Notes: generated by a model from the sequence alone, not told the origin. 62,141 nucleotides of DNA from Streptomyces rubellomurinus (GCF_000961885.1 NZ_JZKH01000047.1:1-62141); one strand, 5' to 3'. Shown: positions 41,560 through 50,905, numbered from the stretch's first letter. Made by a program: numbers and translations.

Positions 41560-42726
41560 TCAGGCCGGGGCCAGCCGCCAGAGCGAGGTGGTCTCACGGG
41601 CGCGGGCGCCGTGCAGGGGGTCGGCGGGATTGGGACGGGACGCCCGGGGATGGCGGGGCCGGGTGTCGAGCCGGCCCCGGACGCGCAGTCCGGCGGCGGC
41701 GATGGCGGTGAGCAGGTCGGCGCGGGTGCGTAGACCGAGGAGCTCGGCCAGGTCGGAGAGGACCAGCCAGCCCTCGCCGCCGGGCAGCAGACGGGCCGCG
41801 AGGCCGTCCAGGAAGCCTGTCAGCATCCGGCCGCCCGGGTCGTAGACGCCGTGCTCGAGGGCGGAGCTCGGGCGGTGCGGTAGCCAGGGCGGATTGCAGA
41901 CGACGAGCGCGGCACGGTCGCCGCCCGGCGGGTAGAGCGAGGTGCCGGCCGACCGGATGCGGTCGGCGAGGCCGAGGCGCCGGGCGTTGTCCTCGGCGCA
42001 GGCGAGGGCGCGCGGATTGGTGTCGGTGACCAGGACCGGTCCGAGGCCGCGCTTGGCGAGGACGGCCGCGAGCACGCCGGTGCCGGTGCCGAGGTCGTGG
42101 GCGAGGGGGTGGTCGTGGACGGCCGGGGGCAGCGGGGCCCGGGCGACGAGGTCCACGTACTCGCCGCGCACGGGGGAGAAGACGCCGTAGTGGGGGTGGA
42201 TGCGGGCGCCGAGGGCCGGGACCTCGACGCCCTTCAGGCGCCACTGGTGGGCGCCGATCACCCCGAGGAGCTCGCGCAGGGACAGGATTCTGCTGTCAAG
42301 GAACGGCCCGTAGGCGGCCAGGCACGCCGCCCGGACATCGGGAGCGCGGTCGAGCCGGATCCGGCGGTCGGCATCGAGAGGGACCAGCAGCATGCCGAGG
42401 ACGCGCGCGAGGCGGGCGCGCTCCCGGCGGTGCCGATGGAAGGCCTCGGCGGGGGAGTCGTGCGTCGTGGGGGCGGACCGGGATCGGCGCCGCTCGGCGC
42501 GGCGGCGCATGGCGGACAGGAGTCGGAGCGCGTCGGGGTAGTCGCCGTGCCAGAGCAGGGCGGTGCCCTCGCAGGCGAGCCGGTAGGCGACGTCGGCGCG
42601 CAGGGTGGAATCGGCGGCGATCAGGCGGCGCGGCGGCGGCGCGCCGTTCTCGCTGTGCCACTGGGCGGAGAGGGCGGACAGGGGGATGGTGGACTGGGCG
42701 ATGGCGAACCGATGGGTGTCGGACAC
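41560..42726 (-). CDS. PrmC/HemK-like class I methyltransferase
   Basis: 388 residues, GTG start with GAGGAG upstream. The N-terminal ~190 residues are helical. The catalytic half has DLGTGTGVLAAVLAKRG (SAM), VLVTDTNPRALACAEDNAR and the NPPW motif (VVCNPPWLPHRP) that marks amide/amino-N methyltransferases acting on glutamine or nucleobases. It is larger than PrmC, so the N-terminus may recognise a different substrate. A small leader-like reading frame lies upstream. Confidence 0.85.
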   Translation of the reverse strand: MSDTHRFAIAQSTIPLSALSAQWHSENGAPPPRRLIAADSTLRADVAYRLACEGTALLWHGDYPDALRLLSAMRRRAERRRSRSAPTTHDSPAEAFHRHRRERARLARVLGMLLVPLDADRRIRLDRAPDVRAACLAAYGPFLDSRILSLRELLGVIGAHQWRLKGVEVPALGARIHPHYGVFSPVRGEYVDLVARAPLPPAVHDHPLAHDLGTGTGVLAAVLAKRGLGPVLVTDTNPRALACAEDNARRLGLADRIRSAGTSLYPPGGDRAALVVCNPPWLPHRPSSALEHGVYDPGGRMLTGFLDGLAARLLPGGEGWLVLSDLAELLGLRTRADLLTAIAAAGLRVRGRLDTRPRHPRASRPNPADPLHGARARETTSLWRLAPA

Positions 42727-42834
42727 CGGGGCTCCTCGTGGTCGAACGTGCAGGGGGCACGAAGGAGCGCTTCGACGAGGAGTTGAGCAGCGGGCACGCC
42801 GGACAGTGGCGCCGCGGAGTGGCGGGCGCTGACC

Positions 42835-42927
42835 TCAGGGCAGGCGCGGCTCACGCGTCGAAGCGCGAGCCGGGGTGTCACCAAGCACGAGGCCCGGTAC
42901 CGCGGCGAGTCTTATACCGCCCGTCAT
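42835..42927 (-). CDS. Possible 30-residue leader peptide
   Basis: ATG preceded by GAAGGAGGC at ideal spacing; 30 codons then TGA. It begins MTGGIRLAAVPGLVLG and ends STREPRLP. It lies 108 bases upstream of the methyltransferase on the same strand, and its start codon sits in a perfect 16-base palindrome. Too short to judge by codon bias; it may be an upstream regulatory frame. Confidence 0.4.
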   Translation of the reverse strand: MTGGIRLAAVPGLVLGDTPARASTREPRLP

Positions 42928-42934
42928 GACGGGC
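42919..42934. promoter_or_regulatory. Perfect palindrome over the small frame's start codon
   Basis: GCCCGTCATGACGGGC, 16 bases without mismatch, centred on the ATG. It could be an operator or a start-occluding hairpin. Confidence 0.5.
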
Positions 42935-43414
42935 CTCCTTCCTCAACGTGCTGGTCCTACGAGGTGGTTCGTACGCTTTCACATCAAGTGCGCGGCCCGC
43001 AACCGATTTTCATCGAAGCCCTGGCTGGTAGGTGACCCGGACGAGAGGAGCCGGGAGGGAACGGGTGCGGGCCCGGGGCGCCGTCAGGTCAGGGTCCGCA
43101 CCTCGACCGGGTGTTCCGCCGTGAAGTCCAGGTTCGATTCGATGGAGGCGGCCGGCACGGCGGCCGACTCGCGGTGCGCGCGGACGCGCGGCCGCAGGAA
43201 GGCGCCCGCCTGCCGCACGAGCAAAGGAACACGGGTCGGCAGAAGCGTGGGTGTGCGGAATCCCCCGAACCGGTACTGATGCGGAACTTCGCCCCGCCCC
43301 GCGCGGCGGAGACGGTAGCGTGCCGAGCGCGAAATCCCGTGCCGGGGCCCGCCCGCCGACTGCCGGACGGCCCCGCACGGGAGTCACCCCGCGGGGGAGA
43401 ACCGGAGGTTCCTG
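42935..43414. other. Long intergenic region without a convincing gene
   Basis: 480 bases between the small minus-strand frame and the plus-strand gene at 43415. It includes a relatively AT-rich stretch (42965-43015, GCTTTCACATCAAG, CGATTTTCATCG) that could hold the minus-strand promoter. Open frames here lack start signals and codon bias. Confidence 0.5.
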
Positions 43415-43669
43415 ATGACGGACGAGACACCGGTGTGGCACCCGGTGCCGTACCACGCCTACGCCTGGGAGGACGAGAACGGGGCCCGCTGCGTGACCCT
43501 CTACCCGGGTGAAGAGGCCGACGAGGCGCGCAAGGCCGAACTGCGGGCGATGGCAGCCCGGGCCGTGCCGGTCCTGGTGATCGAACGCGACGCCGTCGAG
43601 GGGGAGGCCGAGCACCCGAAGCCGTCGCTGCGCCTCATCCGGGGCGGAGGCTCGGACGGGCGGGCCTGA
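43415..43669 (+). CDS. Small conserved hypothetical protein
   Basis: 84 residues with GGAGG seven bases before the ATG. HPVPYHAYAWEDENGARCVTL suggests a small beta domain, followed by an acidic helix (EEADEARKAELRAMAARA). There are no catalytic motifs. Function unknown. Confidence 0.65.
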   Translation: MTDETPVWHPVPYHAYAWEDENGARCVTLYPGEEADEARKAELRAMAARAVPVLVIERDAVEGEAEHPKPSLRLIRGGGSDGRA

Positions 43670-43741
43670 CCGATCGCGGCACCCCTGGCCAGGGGCACGG
43701 CGCGGCCCGGCCGTCTGGCCGGTCTGCGGGGTTCCGGCAGG

Positions 43742-44320
43742 CTACGCCTGCCCGGCCTCCGCCGCGAGCGCCGCCGCCTGGCCGCGGGTGATCCGCCAGA
43801 CCAGCTCCTCGCCGGACTCGGCCGGGGCGATCGCCTCGGCCGGGCGGCGAAGGTGCTCGGTGAAGCCCAGACGGGCCGGGACCGCGCCGCTGGCCCGGTT
43901 GGCCGGGTCGTGGACGACGTCGACGTGGTCGACACCGGGGAGCCGGAAGGCCTGCGCGACCAGCGCGCGGGCCGCCCGGGTGGCCACGCCGCGGCCGGTC
44001 GCGGCCGGATGCAGCCAGTAGCCGATTTCGAGGCCGCCCCCCGACGACCCCTCGTGTCGGTACAGCTGGCAGGCCCCGACGATCGCCCCGCCCCGCACGA
44101 TCGCGTAGGTGAACTCCTCGCCGGCGGCCCAGCGTTCCGCACGGCCGGCCAGGAACGCGGTGGTCATGCCCAGGCTGTGCTCGGCCACCCAGGGCATCCA
44201 CGGCCGCAGGTGCTCCAAGGACTCCTCGATCACCCGGAACAGCTCCGGAACGTCCGCCTCGCCGTCGAACCGGCGCAGCGTCAGGTCGTCGAGCTCGATC
44301 ACCGGCGAGGGGAGGTCCAT
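43742..44320 (-). CDS. GNAT N-acetyltransferase (RimJ/RimL type)
   Basis: 192 residues from the ATG at 44320. LDDLTLRRFDGEADVPELF opens the fold. IGYWLHPAATGRGVATRAARAL is the acetyl-CoA pyrophosphate loop (R/Q-x-x-G-x-G/A). VDVVHDPANRASGAVPARLGF is the conserved Asn-bearing strand of ribosomal-protein acetyltransferase relatives. The substrate could be a protein N-terminus or a small amine. Confidence 0.9.
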   Translation of the reverse strand: MDLPSPVIELDDLTLRRFDGEADVPELFRVIEESLEHLRPWMPWVAEHSLGMTTAFLAGRAERWAAGEEFTYAIVRGGAIVGACQLYRHEGSSGGGLEIGYWLHPAATGRGVATRAARALVAQAFRLPGVDHVDVVHDPANRASGAVPARLGFTEHLRRPAEAIAPAESGEELVWRITRGQAAALAAEAGQA

Positions 44321-44370
44321 GCCCGGAGCTTCGCATGCGGAGGCTTGCGGCGGCAACGGAATTTCCCCCT

Positions 44371-44398
44371 CCCCCTGCGGGGCGGGCCCCGCAGGGGG
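44371..44398. terminator. Terminator hairpin
   Basis: CCCCCTGCGGGGC (44371-44383) pairs with GCCCCGCAGGGGG (44386-44398), downstream of the minus-strand methyltransferase at 44423. Confidence 0.75.
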
Positions 44399-44422
44399 CG
44401 TTCGAGAACGTGGGCGCCCGGG

Positions 44423-45265
44423 TCAGGGGGTTCGCGCGGTGAGGAGGGGTTGGAAGAAGCCGGTGCGGGTGGGGGGTTGCCAGGCGGGGGCGGTGAAACC
44501 GGCCTGGTGGGCGAAGGCGGTGAGCTGGGCGGAGGTGAGGGCCCAGTAGGTGGAGCGGTGGACGGCGGTGTGCCAGGAGGTGGTGTCGGCGGGGGATCCG
44601 GCGGGGGAGCCAGGGGTGAGGCGGAAGAGTTCCAGGTCGTAGCGTTCGCCGTCGGCGTGCCAGTGCCAGAGCTGGAAGACGACGGACCGGCGGCCGTCGC
44701 GGTCGGTGGTCCGGGGGGTGGTGGAGGTCGGCCGGGTGCGGCGCAGGTCGTCGTACGGGCGGGTGCTGAGCAGGAGCAGGCCGCCGGGGCGGAGGACGCG
44801 GCGCAGCTCGGTGAGGGCGGTGTGGACGTCCTCGGGGGTGAGGAGGTGGGGCAGCGCGTTGTCGGCGCAGACGACGGCGTCGAACCGGCCGGCGGGGAAC
44901 GGGAGCCGGCGCATGTCGGCGGCCGCGGCCGGGAGGCGGAGGCCGCGGCGGGCGGCCTCCGCGGCGGCTCGGGCGGTGGCGACCGGGCTGAGGTCGGTGC
45001 CGGTGACGTGGTGGCCGAGGGCGGCGAGGCCGATCGCCTGGGTGCCGATGCCGCAGGCGCAGTCCAGGACCTCGGCGGGGCGGTCACCGAGGTGGGCGCG
45101 GATCAGGGCGTCCAGGGCGGCACCCTGGCGGGCGACGGAGGCGTCCCAGTCGGGATAGACCAGGTGGTAGTCGGCGGCGAACTCGTCGTAGAAGCGACCG
45201 ACGTCCGAGCGGGCCGAGGAGGTCCGGCGACCGGGCGGTTCGGCGGCGGGCTGGTCCTTCGTCAT
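44423..45265 (-). CDS. SAM-dependent methyltransferase
   Basis: 280 residues from the Met of MTKDQPAAEP; the open frame extends further upstream without a better start. YDEFAADYHLVYPDWD and LDCACGIGTQAIGLAALGH (motif I) plus GRFDAVVCADNALPHLL define a class I small-molecule methyltransferase of the glycine-sarcosine/UbiE-like group. SFQ-type downstream strands carry the substrate pocket. Divergent from the ABC operon. Confidence 0.85.
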   Translation of the reverse strand: MTKDQPAAEPPGRRTSSARSDVGRFYDEFAADYHLVYPDWDASVARQGAALDALIRAHLGDRPAEVLDCACGIGTQAIGLAALGHHVTGTDLSPVATARAAAEAARRGLRLPAAAADMRRLPFPAGRFDAVVCADNALPHLLTPEDVHTALTELRRVLRPGGLLLLSTRPYDDLRRTRPTSTTPRTTDRDGRRSVVFQLWHWHADGERYDLELFRLTPGSPAGSPADTTSWHTAVHRSTYWALTSAQLTAFAHQAGFTAPAWQPPTRTGFFQPLLTARTP

Positions 45266-45339
45266 GGCACCATCTTCGCCTGGGTGGACCGGGGCGGGAC
45301 AACGGATTCCCGCCGGAGGACCGGGTGGAGGGACAGGGC

Positions 45340-45471
45340 ATGGGGGAAGAGCTGCCGGAGCCGGTCCAGGGGCTGATCGCGGCCGAGAGCATGGAGGTGC
45401 GGGCCGGATTCGTGCGGCGCGGCGGCGTCGGGCGTCAGCTGTTCCATGGGAGTTCAACCGAGCGCTCCTGA
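45340..45471 (+). CDS. Possible 43-residue small protein before the ABC operon
   Basis: ATG with GGAGGG about nine bases upstream, 43 codons then TGA, about 88% G/C at third positions. It reads MGEELPEPVQGLIAAESMEV then RAGFVRRGG and ends HGSSTERS. Its stop is 49 bases before the ABC ATPase start. It could be a genuine small protein or chance. Confidence 0.4.
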   Translation: MGEELPEPVQGLIAAESMEVRAGFVRRGGVGRQLFHGSSTERS

Positions 45472-45520
45472 CGGCGCCCCGTCGTGGCCCTACGGTCCTG
45501 GGGGACTGCGAGAAGGGGCC

Positions 45521-46600
45521 ATGGGAGACTCACAACTTGCCGTACGGGCACGTGGATTGACGAAGTGCTTCGGTGACGTGGTGGCGCTCGACGGCGTCCG
45601 GCTGGACCTGGCGCCCGGGCGGATCCACGGGCTCGCCGGGCCCAACGGCGCCGGGAAGACGACGCTGCTCGGGCTGCTGCTCGGCCTGGCCGTCGCGGAC
45701 GGCGGCGAGTTGGAGGTGCTGGGCAGACCGGTCGGGCGGGCCCTGGCGGCGCCGGACGGCGTGGCCGGGTTCGTGGACGGCCCGGGGCTGTACCCGGCGC
45801 TGACCGCGCGGAAGAACCTGGCCGCGCTGGCGGCGCTGCGCGGCGAGGACACCCGGGCGCGGCGGGTCGCGGAGCGGATCGACGGGGCGCTGGCCGAGGT
45901 CGGGCTGACGGACGTCGCCGACGACCGGGTGCGCGGCTTCTCGCTGGGGATGCGGCAGCGGCTCGGGCTGGCCGCCGCGCTGCTCACCGAGCCGCGGCTG
46001 CTGGTGCTCGACGAGCCGTCCAACGGCCTGGACCCGGCGGGCAAGCGGCACGTGCACGGGGCGCTGCGCCGGCTCGCGGACGAGGGCGTCACCGTCGTGC
46101 TGTCCAGCCACCGCATGGACGACCTCGAAGCGCTGTGCTCCGAGGTCACGATCCTCGCCACCGGGCAGCTCCGGTTCTCCGGCCCGCTGGGCGAACTGGT
46201 CCCCGAGAGCCAGGAGTTCGACCACCGCCTGCTCACCTCCGACCCGCCGGCCGCGCGGCGGGTGGCCGCCGGGGTGGCGGGCGTACGGGTGGTCGGGGAG
46301 GCCGGGGAGTGGCGCGGGGCCGAGTCGCTGGTCGTGCGCGCGTCGGGGTCGGCGGTCGAGCGGCTGGTGGCGGAGCTGGTGCGCGCGGACGTGCGGGTGC
46401 GCGAGGTCGCCCCCGTCGTCCCGCCGCTGGAGGCTGCCTACCTCGCCCTGACCGGATCGGCCGAGCACGTCGGACCTGCCGAGCACGTCGGACCTGTCGA
46501 GCACGTGGGACCTGTCGAGCACGTGGGACCTACCGACCAGAAGAAGCCGACGAAGCGGACCGGTCCGACCGAGCGACAGCAGCAGGAGGACGAGCGATGA
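45521..46600 (+). CDS. ABC transporter ATP-binding protein with C-terminal repeat
   Basis: 359 residues, AGAAGGGG before the ATG. Walker A is GPNGAGKTT, the signature FSLGMRQRLGLAAAL, Walker B LLVLDEPSNGLDP, and the switch His is in LSSHRMDDL. The C-terminal extension contains four tandem EHVGP(A/V) units followed by a Lys/Gln-rich tail. This is a DrrA/bacitracin-exporter-type ATPase. Its stop overlaps the permease ATG (ATGA). Confidence 0.93.
   Translation: MGDSQLAVRARGLTKCFGDVVALDGVRLDLAPGRIHGLAGPNGAGKTTLLGLLLGLAVADGGELEVLGRPVGRALAAPDGVAGFVDGPGLYPALTARKNLAALAALRGEDTRARRVAERIDGALAEVGLTDVADDRVRGFSLGMRQRLGLAAALLTEPRLLVLDEPSNGLDPAGKRHVHGALRRLADEGVTVVLSSHRMDDLEALCSEVTILATGQLRFSGPLGELVPESQEFDHRLLTSDPPAARRVAAGVAGVRVVGEAGEWRGAESLVVRASGSAVERLVAELVRADVRVREVAPVVPPLEAAYLALTGSAEHVGPAEHVGPVEHVGPVEHVGPTDQKKPTKRTGPTERQQQEDER
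46460..46531 (+). repeat. 18-bp x4 in-frame tandem repeat
   Basis: Four 18-base units (46460, 46478, 46496, 46514) encode (A/V)EHVGP. Units 1-2 and 3-4 are identical pairs differing in two bases, which suggests recent stepwise duplication. Confidence 0.9.
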
Positions 46601-47967
46601 GCACGACGACGGCCCGCACCACCGCGGTCGGTGCCCACCCCGCCGCCGCGGCCGCCGCCCGCCGCGTCCCGGTCGGCCGCGCCTACCGCTTCGAGCTCGT
46701 CAAGCTCGTCTCCCAGTGGCGGATCCGGCTGCTGATGCTGGCCTGCTGGACCGCGCCCGGCCTGTTCACGGCCGCGGTGGCGCAGCAGGGCACGCTGCCC
46801 TCCGACACGCTGTTCGGCCGCTGGATGCACGCCACGGGCTGGGCGGGCCCGCTGGTGGTGCTCGGTTTCGCGGGCTCGTGGGCGCTGCCGCTGCTGACCT
46901 CCGTGGTCGCGGGCGACGTGTTCGCCGCCGAGGACCGGCTGGGGACGTGGCGGCACCTGCTGGTGACGGTCCGCTCGCCGCGGCGGATCTTCGCGGCGAA
47001 GGCCATGGCGAGCGGGACCGTGATCGTGCTGCTGGTGGCCGGGTTGGTGGCGTCGAGCACGGCGGGCGGGCTGGCGGCGGTCGGGAACGAGCCGCTGGTC
47101 GGCGTCGACGGGCACCTGCTGGCGCCGTCCGACGCGGCCGGCAGCGTGCTGCTGGCGTGGGGGTGCGCGCTGGCGCCCACCCTGGCGCTGGCGGCGATCG
47201 GGCTGCTCGGCTCCGTCCTCCTCGGGCGCTCGCCGATGGGCCTGCTCGTCCCGGCGCTGACGGCGGTCGCGATGCAGCTCGCGCAGATGCTGCCGCTACC
47301 GGTGGCGCTGCGCCTGGCGCTGCCCGGCTACGCCTTCGTGTCCTGGAACGGGCTGTTCGCCGATCCGGTCCGGGTCGATGAACTGCTGATCGCCGTCGCG
47401 GTCAGCCTGGTGTGGGCCGCGGTGGCGACCGCCGTGGCGTACCGGCTGTTCGTCCGGCGGGACTTCACCAGCGGTGCCGAGGACGGCGCGGGCCGCCGCG
47501 CGCTGGCCTTCGGCGTGCTGCCGCTCGCCGGCCTGCTCGCGCTGGCCTTCGGGGCGGTCGCCCTCGCCGCGCCGTCGACGGGCTCGGGGATCTCGCAGGA
47601 GAAGGTGCAGCGCTCGGTCGCCACCGGGTTCGCCCACCTCTACCGGCTGCAGACCGAGCAACTGCACCGCCCCGCCGTCACCGAGGACCAGCTGCGGGTC
47701 ACGGCGGCGTGCGAACGCGGCGACGGCCAGGTGGACCCGGAGGGGCCGGGCAACGACTGGCGCTGCGTCGTCACCTGGCACCTGCCGGGCACGGCCGCGC
47801 CGGGGACGGCGGTCTACCAGCTCGACATCGCGCCGGACGGTCGGCTGATGGCGGACGGTGACGGGCCGAAGGAGGTGAACGGCTACTTCCTGGTGCGCAC
47901 CCCGACCGGGGACGCGCCGAACCCGCTGTGGCAGTTCGACGGCCAGGTCGCGCTGCTCTCCTCCTGA
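46597..47967 (+). CDS. ABC transporter permease with extracytoplasmic tail
   Basis: 456 residues. The N-terminus (YRFELVKLVSQWRIRLLMLACW) leads into ABC-2-type helices: two, then WALPLLTSVVAGDVFAAEDRLGTWRHLL, and further spans to about residue 325. The last ~125 residues (EKVQRSVATGFAHLYRLQ, then NDWRCVVTWHLPG) form a soluble extracytoplasmic domain that is unusual for ABC-2 permeases. It is co-translated with the ATPase. It probably exports a peptide or drug. Confidence 0.85.
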   Translation: MSTTTARTTAVGAHPAAAAAARRVPVGRAYRFELVKLVSQWRIRLLMLACWTAPGLFTAAVAQQGTLPSDTLFGRWMHATGWAGPLVVLGFAGSWALPLLTSVVAGDVFAAEDRLGTWRHLLVTVRSPRRIFAAKAMASGTVIVLLVAGLVASSTAGGLAAVGNEPLVGVDGHLLAPSDAAGSVLLAWGCALAPTLALAAIGLLGSVLLGRSPMGLLVPALTAVAMQLAQMLPLPVALRLALPGYAFVSWNGLFADPVRVDELLIAVAVSLVWAAVATAVAYRLFVRRDFTSGAEDGAGRRALAFGVLPLAGLLALAFGAVALAAPSTGSGISQEKVQRSVATGFAHLYRLQTEQLHRPAVTEDQLRVTAACERGDGQVDPEGPGNDWRCVVTWHLPGTAAPGTAVYQLDIAPDGRLMADGDGPKEVNGYFLVRTPTGDAPNPLWQFDGQVALLSS

Positions 47968-48061
47968 ACCCCGCCGCCGGCCCCCGTACGGTCCCCCCCC
48001 GCACCACCACCCCTTGCGCGATCCGCACCGAACGAACCGAAACCAACGAAGGGTTGACGCC

Positions 48062-50827
48062 ATGCAGGTCACACGTCGTCGACGTGTCCGGACGGAGCAC
48101 CGCACCCTCCTCGGCCGCCCCCTGGGCCGCCGCGCCACGCTCGCCACGGCGTGCGTCACCGCGGTGGCCGTGGCCACGGGCACGGCCTTCGCGACCACCC
48201 AGCAGTTCGGCACGGCCCAGGTCGGCCAGGTCACCGCGGACGGCCAGGTCGTCTCCAGCGACCAGTACATCGCCCCGTACGGCAGCCGGGTCGTCATCGA
48301 CAACGGCAAGCTGATGGCCTCCCGGGTCAGCCCGGACGGTGCCCACCTGGCCGCCTCGCTCGCGGACGGCGACGCCTCGCTGGTCATCGTCGACCTGAGG
48401 ACCGGCCAGGTGCAGCAGCGCGTCGGTACCGCCAAGACGGACGACCTGCGCCTGCCCAAGGGCTCGGTCGGCCAGGAGGCCCCGGTGTACTCGCCGGACG
48501 GCAAGCAGCTGTGGCTGGGCCAGCTGGACGGTTACACCAGGTTCACCGTGACGGCGGACGGCTCCCTCGCCGACCCGGTGGCGGTGCCGATCCCGGCGGA
48601 CGGCGACAAGCACGCGCTGGCCTCGGGCGCGGTGTTCTCCGCGGACGGCTCGACGGTGTACGCGGCCGTCAACGGGCAGAACCGGGTGGTCGCGATCGAC
48701 GCGGCGACCGGCGCGATCGGGCGGAGCTGGACGGTGGGCAACGCGCCGCGCGGCCTCGCCCAGGTGGGCCGGAAGCTGTACGTCGGCAACGAGGGCGGCC
48801 GCCCGGCCACCGCCGACGACACCACCCTCAACTCGTACGGCACGCAGGTGCCGGCCGACCCGGACACGGGCGCCACCACCACGGGCACCGTCAGCGTGAT
48901 CGACCTCGGCGACCCGGCCGCCGCGGTCGGGTCCATCGAGGTCGGCCTGCACCCGACCGCGCTGTACGCCAGGAACGGGACGCTGTTCGTCACCGACACC
49001 GGCTCCGACCAGGTGTCCGTCATCGACACCGCGCGGGACGAGGTCGTGCAGCGCATCTCCACCAAGCCCTGGCCGGAGGCCTCGGTGGGCTACGAGCCGG
49101 ACGCGGTGACGCTCACCGACGACGGGCACCTGCTGGTCACCCTCGGCCGCGCCAACGCGGTGGCCGTCTACCGCTACACGAGCGCGCGGGAGCCGGTGAG
49201 CTACGTCGGCCTGCTGCCCACGGACTACTTCCCGGCGGAGATCACCACCGTCGGCTCGACGGTCCTCGTCTCCAACACCCGTGGCATCGACGCCCGGCGG
49301 CCCCGCGCCGGCGGCGCCCACAACACCCACGACACGACCTCCAGCCTGACGCGGTTCACCCTGCCCGGTGACCGGGAGATCCGCGCCCAGACCGCGAAGG
49401 TCTTCCGGCAGAACGGCTGGACCGACGGCGCGGTCCGGACGGCGGAGAAGGGCGCCGCCGAGAAGCGCCGGGCCAAGCCGGTGCCGGTGCCGGCCCGGAT
49501 CGGCGACCCGTCGACGATCAAGCACGTCTTCCTGATCGTCAAGGAGAACCGGACGTACGACCAGGTCTTCGGCGACGTCGCGAAGGGCAACGGCGACCCG
49601 AAGCTGGCCCAGTTCGGCGCGAACGTGACGCCGAACCAGCACGCGCTGGCCGAGCAGTTCGGGCTCTACGACAACACCTACGACATCGGCACCAACTCCG
49701 CCGAGGGCCACAACTGGCTGATGCAGGCGGACAACCCGGAGTACACCGAGTCCTCGGCCGGCGAGTACGAGCGCAGCTACGACACCGAGGACGACGGCCT
49801 GGGCCACCAGCGCTCGGGCTTCCTGTGGTCGGGCGCGCAGGCGGTCGGCAAGGACGTGCGCGACTTCGGCGAGTTCCACCAGTTCCTGACCAAGCCCGAC
49901 GGCGCGACCTGGCAGAACCTGTACTGCGACGCGAAGACCATGGACGAGACGGGGCAGGGCAGCGCCTACACCCTCAACTCCTCCTCGCCGATACCGTCGC
50001 TCAACGACGTGTCGGTGCCCGGCTTCCCCCGGTTCGACACCGACGTGCCGGACCTGTACCGGTACCAGATCTGGAAGCAGGACTTCGAGCAGAACGGCCC
50101 GGCGGACCTCAACATGCTGTGGCTGTCCAGCGACCACACCGGCGGCCCGGCCGCCCCGGCCGCGCAGGTCGCCGACAACGACCTGGCGACCGGCAGGATC
50201 ATCGACGAGATCTCGCACAGCGAGTACTGGAAGGACTCCGCGATCTTCGTGGTCGAGGACGACTCCCAGGCCGGCCTCGACCACGTGGACGGCCACCGCG
50301 CCCCGATCCAGGTCATCAGCCCCTGGGCGCAGCACGGGGCGGTCGACAGCCGCTACTACTCGCAGATCACGATGGTCCGCACCATCGAGCAGATCCTCGG
50401 CATCCACCCGATGAACCAGAAGGACAGCGCGGCCAGCCCGATGTCCACGGCGTTCACCGACAAGCCGGACTTCACGCCGTTCACCTCGGTGCCCAACCGG
50501 ACCTCGCTCACCGACGGCCTGAAGACGCCGCCCCCGTGCGGCGTCGACGTGCCCGCGGCGCAGGACCGCAACGCGGCCGCGGTGCCCGCCACGACCGAGC
50601 CGCCGGCGGCCGAGCGGGCCGTCGCGGACCAGTGGTCCGCCTGGAAGTCGAAGCAGCACCTCTCCGGCCCGAACGCGGCGCCCGACCGCGCGAACCCGGC
50701 GCAGATGGACCACCTGACCTGGTACCAGACGCACAACTGGACGACGCCGTACCCGGGCGAGGGCGCGATCCTCGCGCCGAACGACGTGCCCGGTGCCTAC
50801 CTGCCGTCCGCCGAGAACGACGGCTGA
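48062..50827 (+). CDS. Bifunctional YncE beta-propeller / alkaline-phosphatase-superfamily protein
   Basis: 921 residues; GAAGGG before the ATG. RRATLATACVTAVAVATGTAFA is a signal segment. Residues about 45-440 form a seven-bladed propeller with YncE-type repeats (VVAIDAATGAIGRSWTVG, VSVIDTARDEVVQRI). From about residue 480 a phosphoesterase domain follows (HVFLIVKENRTYDQVFGD, LSSDHTGG, FVVEDDSQAGLDHVDGHR). This is a common secreted fusion in streptomycetes. The propeller probably binds a ligand or the wall, and the esterase removes phosphate. Confidence 0.9.
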   Translation: MQVTRRRRVRTEHRTLLGRPLGRRATLATACVTAVAVATGTAFATTQQFGTAQVGQVTADGQVVSSDQYIAPYGSRVVIDNGKLMASRVSPDGAHLAASLADGDASLVIVDLRTGQVQQRVGTAKTDDLRLPKGSVGQEAPVYSPDGKQLWLGQLDGYTRFTVTADGSLADPVAVPIPADGDKHALASGAVFSADGSTVYAAVNGQNRVVAIDAATGAIGRSWTVGNAPRGLAQVGRKLYVGNEGGRPATADDTTLNSYGTQVPADPDTGATTTGTVSVIDLGDPAAAVGSIEVGLHPTALYARNGTLFVTDTGSDQVSVIDTARDEVVQRISTKPWPEASVGYEPDAVTLTDDGHLLVTLGRANAVAVYRYTSAREPVSYVGLLPTDYFPAEITTVGSTVLVSNTRGIDARRPRAGGAHNTHDTTSSLTRFTLPGDREIRAQTAKVFRQNGWTDGAVRTAEKGAAEKRRAKPVPVPARIGDPSTIKHVFLIVKENRTYDQVFGDVAKGNGDPKLAQFGANVTPNQHALAEQFGLYDNTYDIGTNSAEGHNWLMQADNPEYTESSAGEYERSYDTEDDGLGHQRSGFLWSGAQAVGKDVRDFGEFHQFLTKPDGATWQNLYCDAKTMDETGQGSAYTLNSSSPIPSLNDVSVPGFPRFDTDVPDLYRYQIWKQDFEQNGPADLNMLWLSSDHTGGPAAPAAQVADNDLATGRIIDEISHSEYWKDSAIFVVEDDSQAGLDHVDGHRAPIQVISPWAQHGAVDSRYYSQITMVRTIEQILGIHPMNQKDSAASPMSTAFTDKPDFTPFTSVPNRTSLTDGLKTPPPCGVDVPAAQDRNAAAVPATTEPPAAERAVADQWSAWKSKQHLSGPNAAPDRANPAQMDHLTWYQTHNWTTPYPGEGAILAPNDVPGAYLPSAENDG

Positions 50828-50879
50828 TCCCGCGCCGCACGGGGGACCGGCCCTCGAGCGGCGGAGTCGGTGCGAGCGA

Positions 50880-50905
50880 GGGGCGGCCGTGCGCGCGGCC
50901 GCCCC
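50880..50905 (+). terminator. Terminator hairpin after the YncE/phosphatase gene
   Basis: GGGGCGGCCG (50880-50889) pairs with CGGCCGCCCC (50896-50905) around TGCGCG. Confidence 0.7.
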
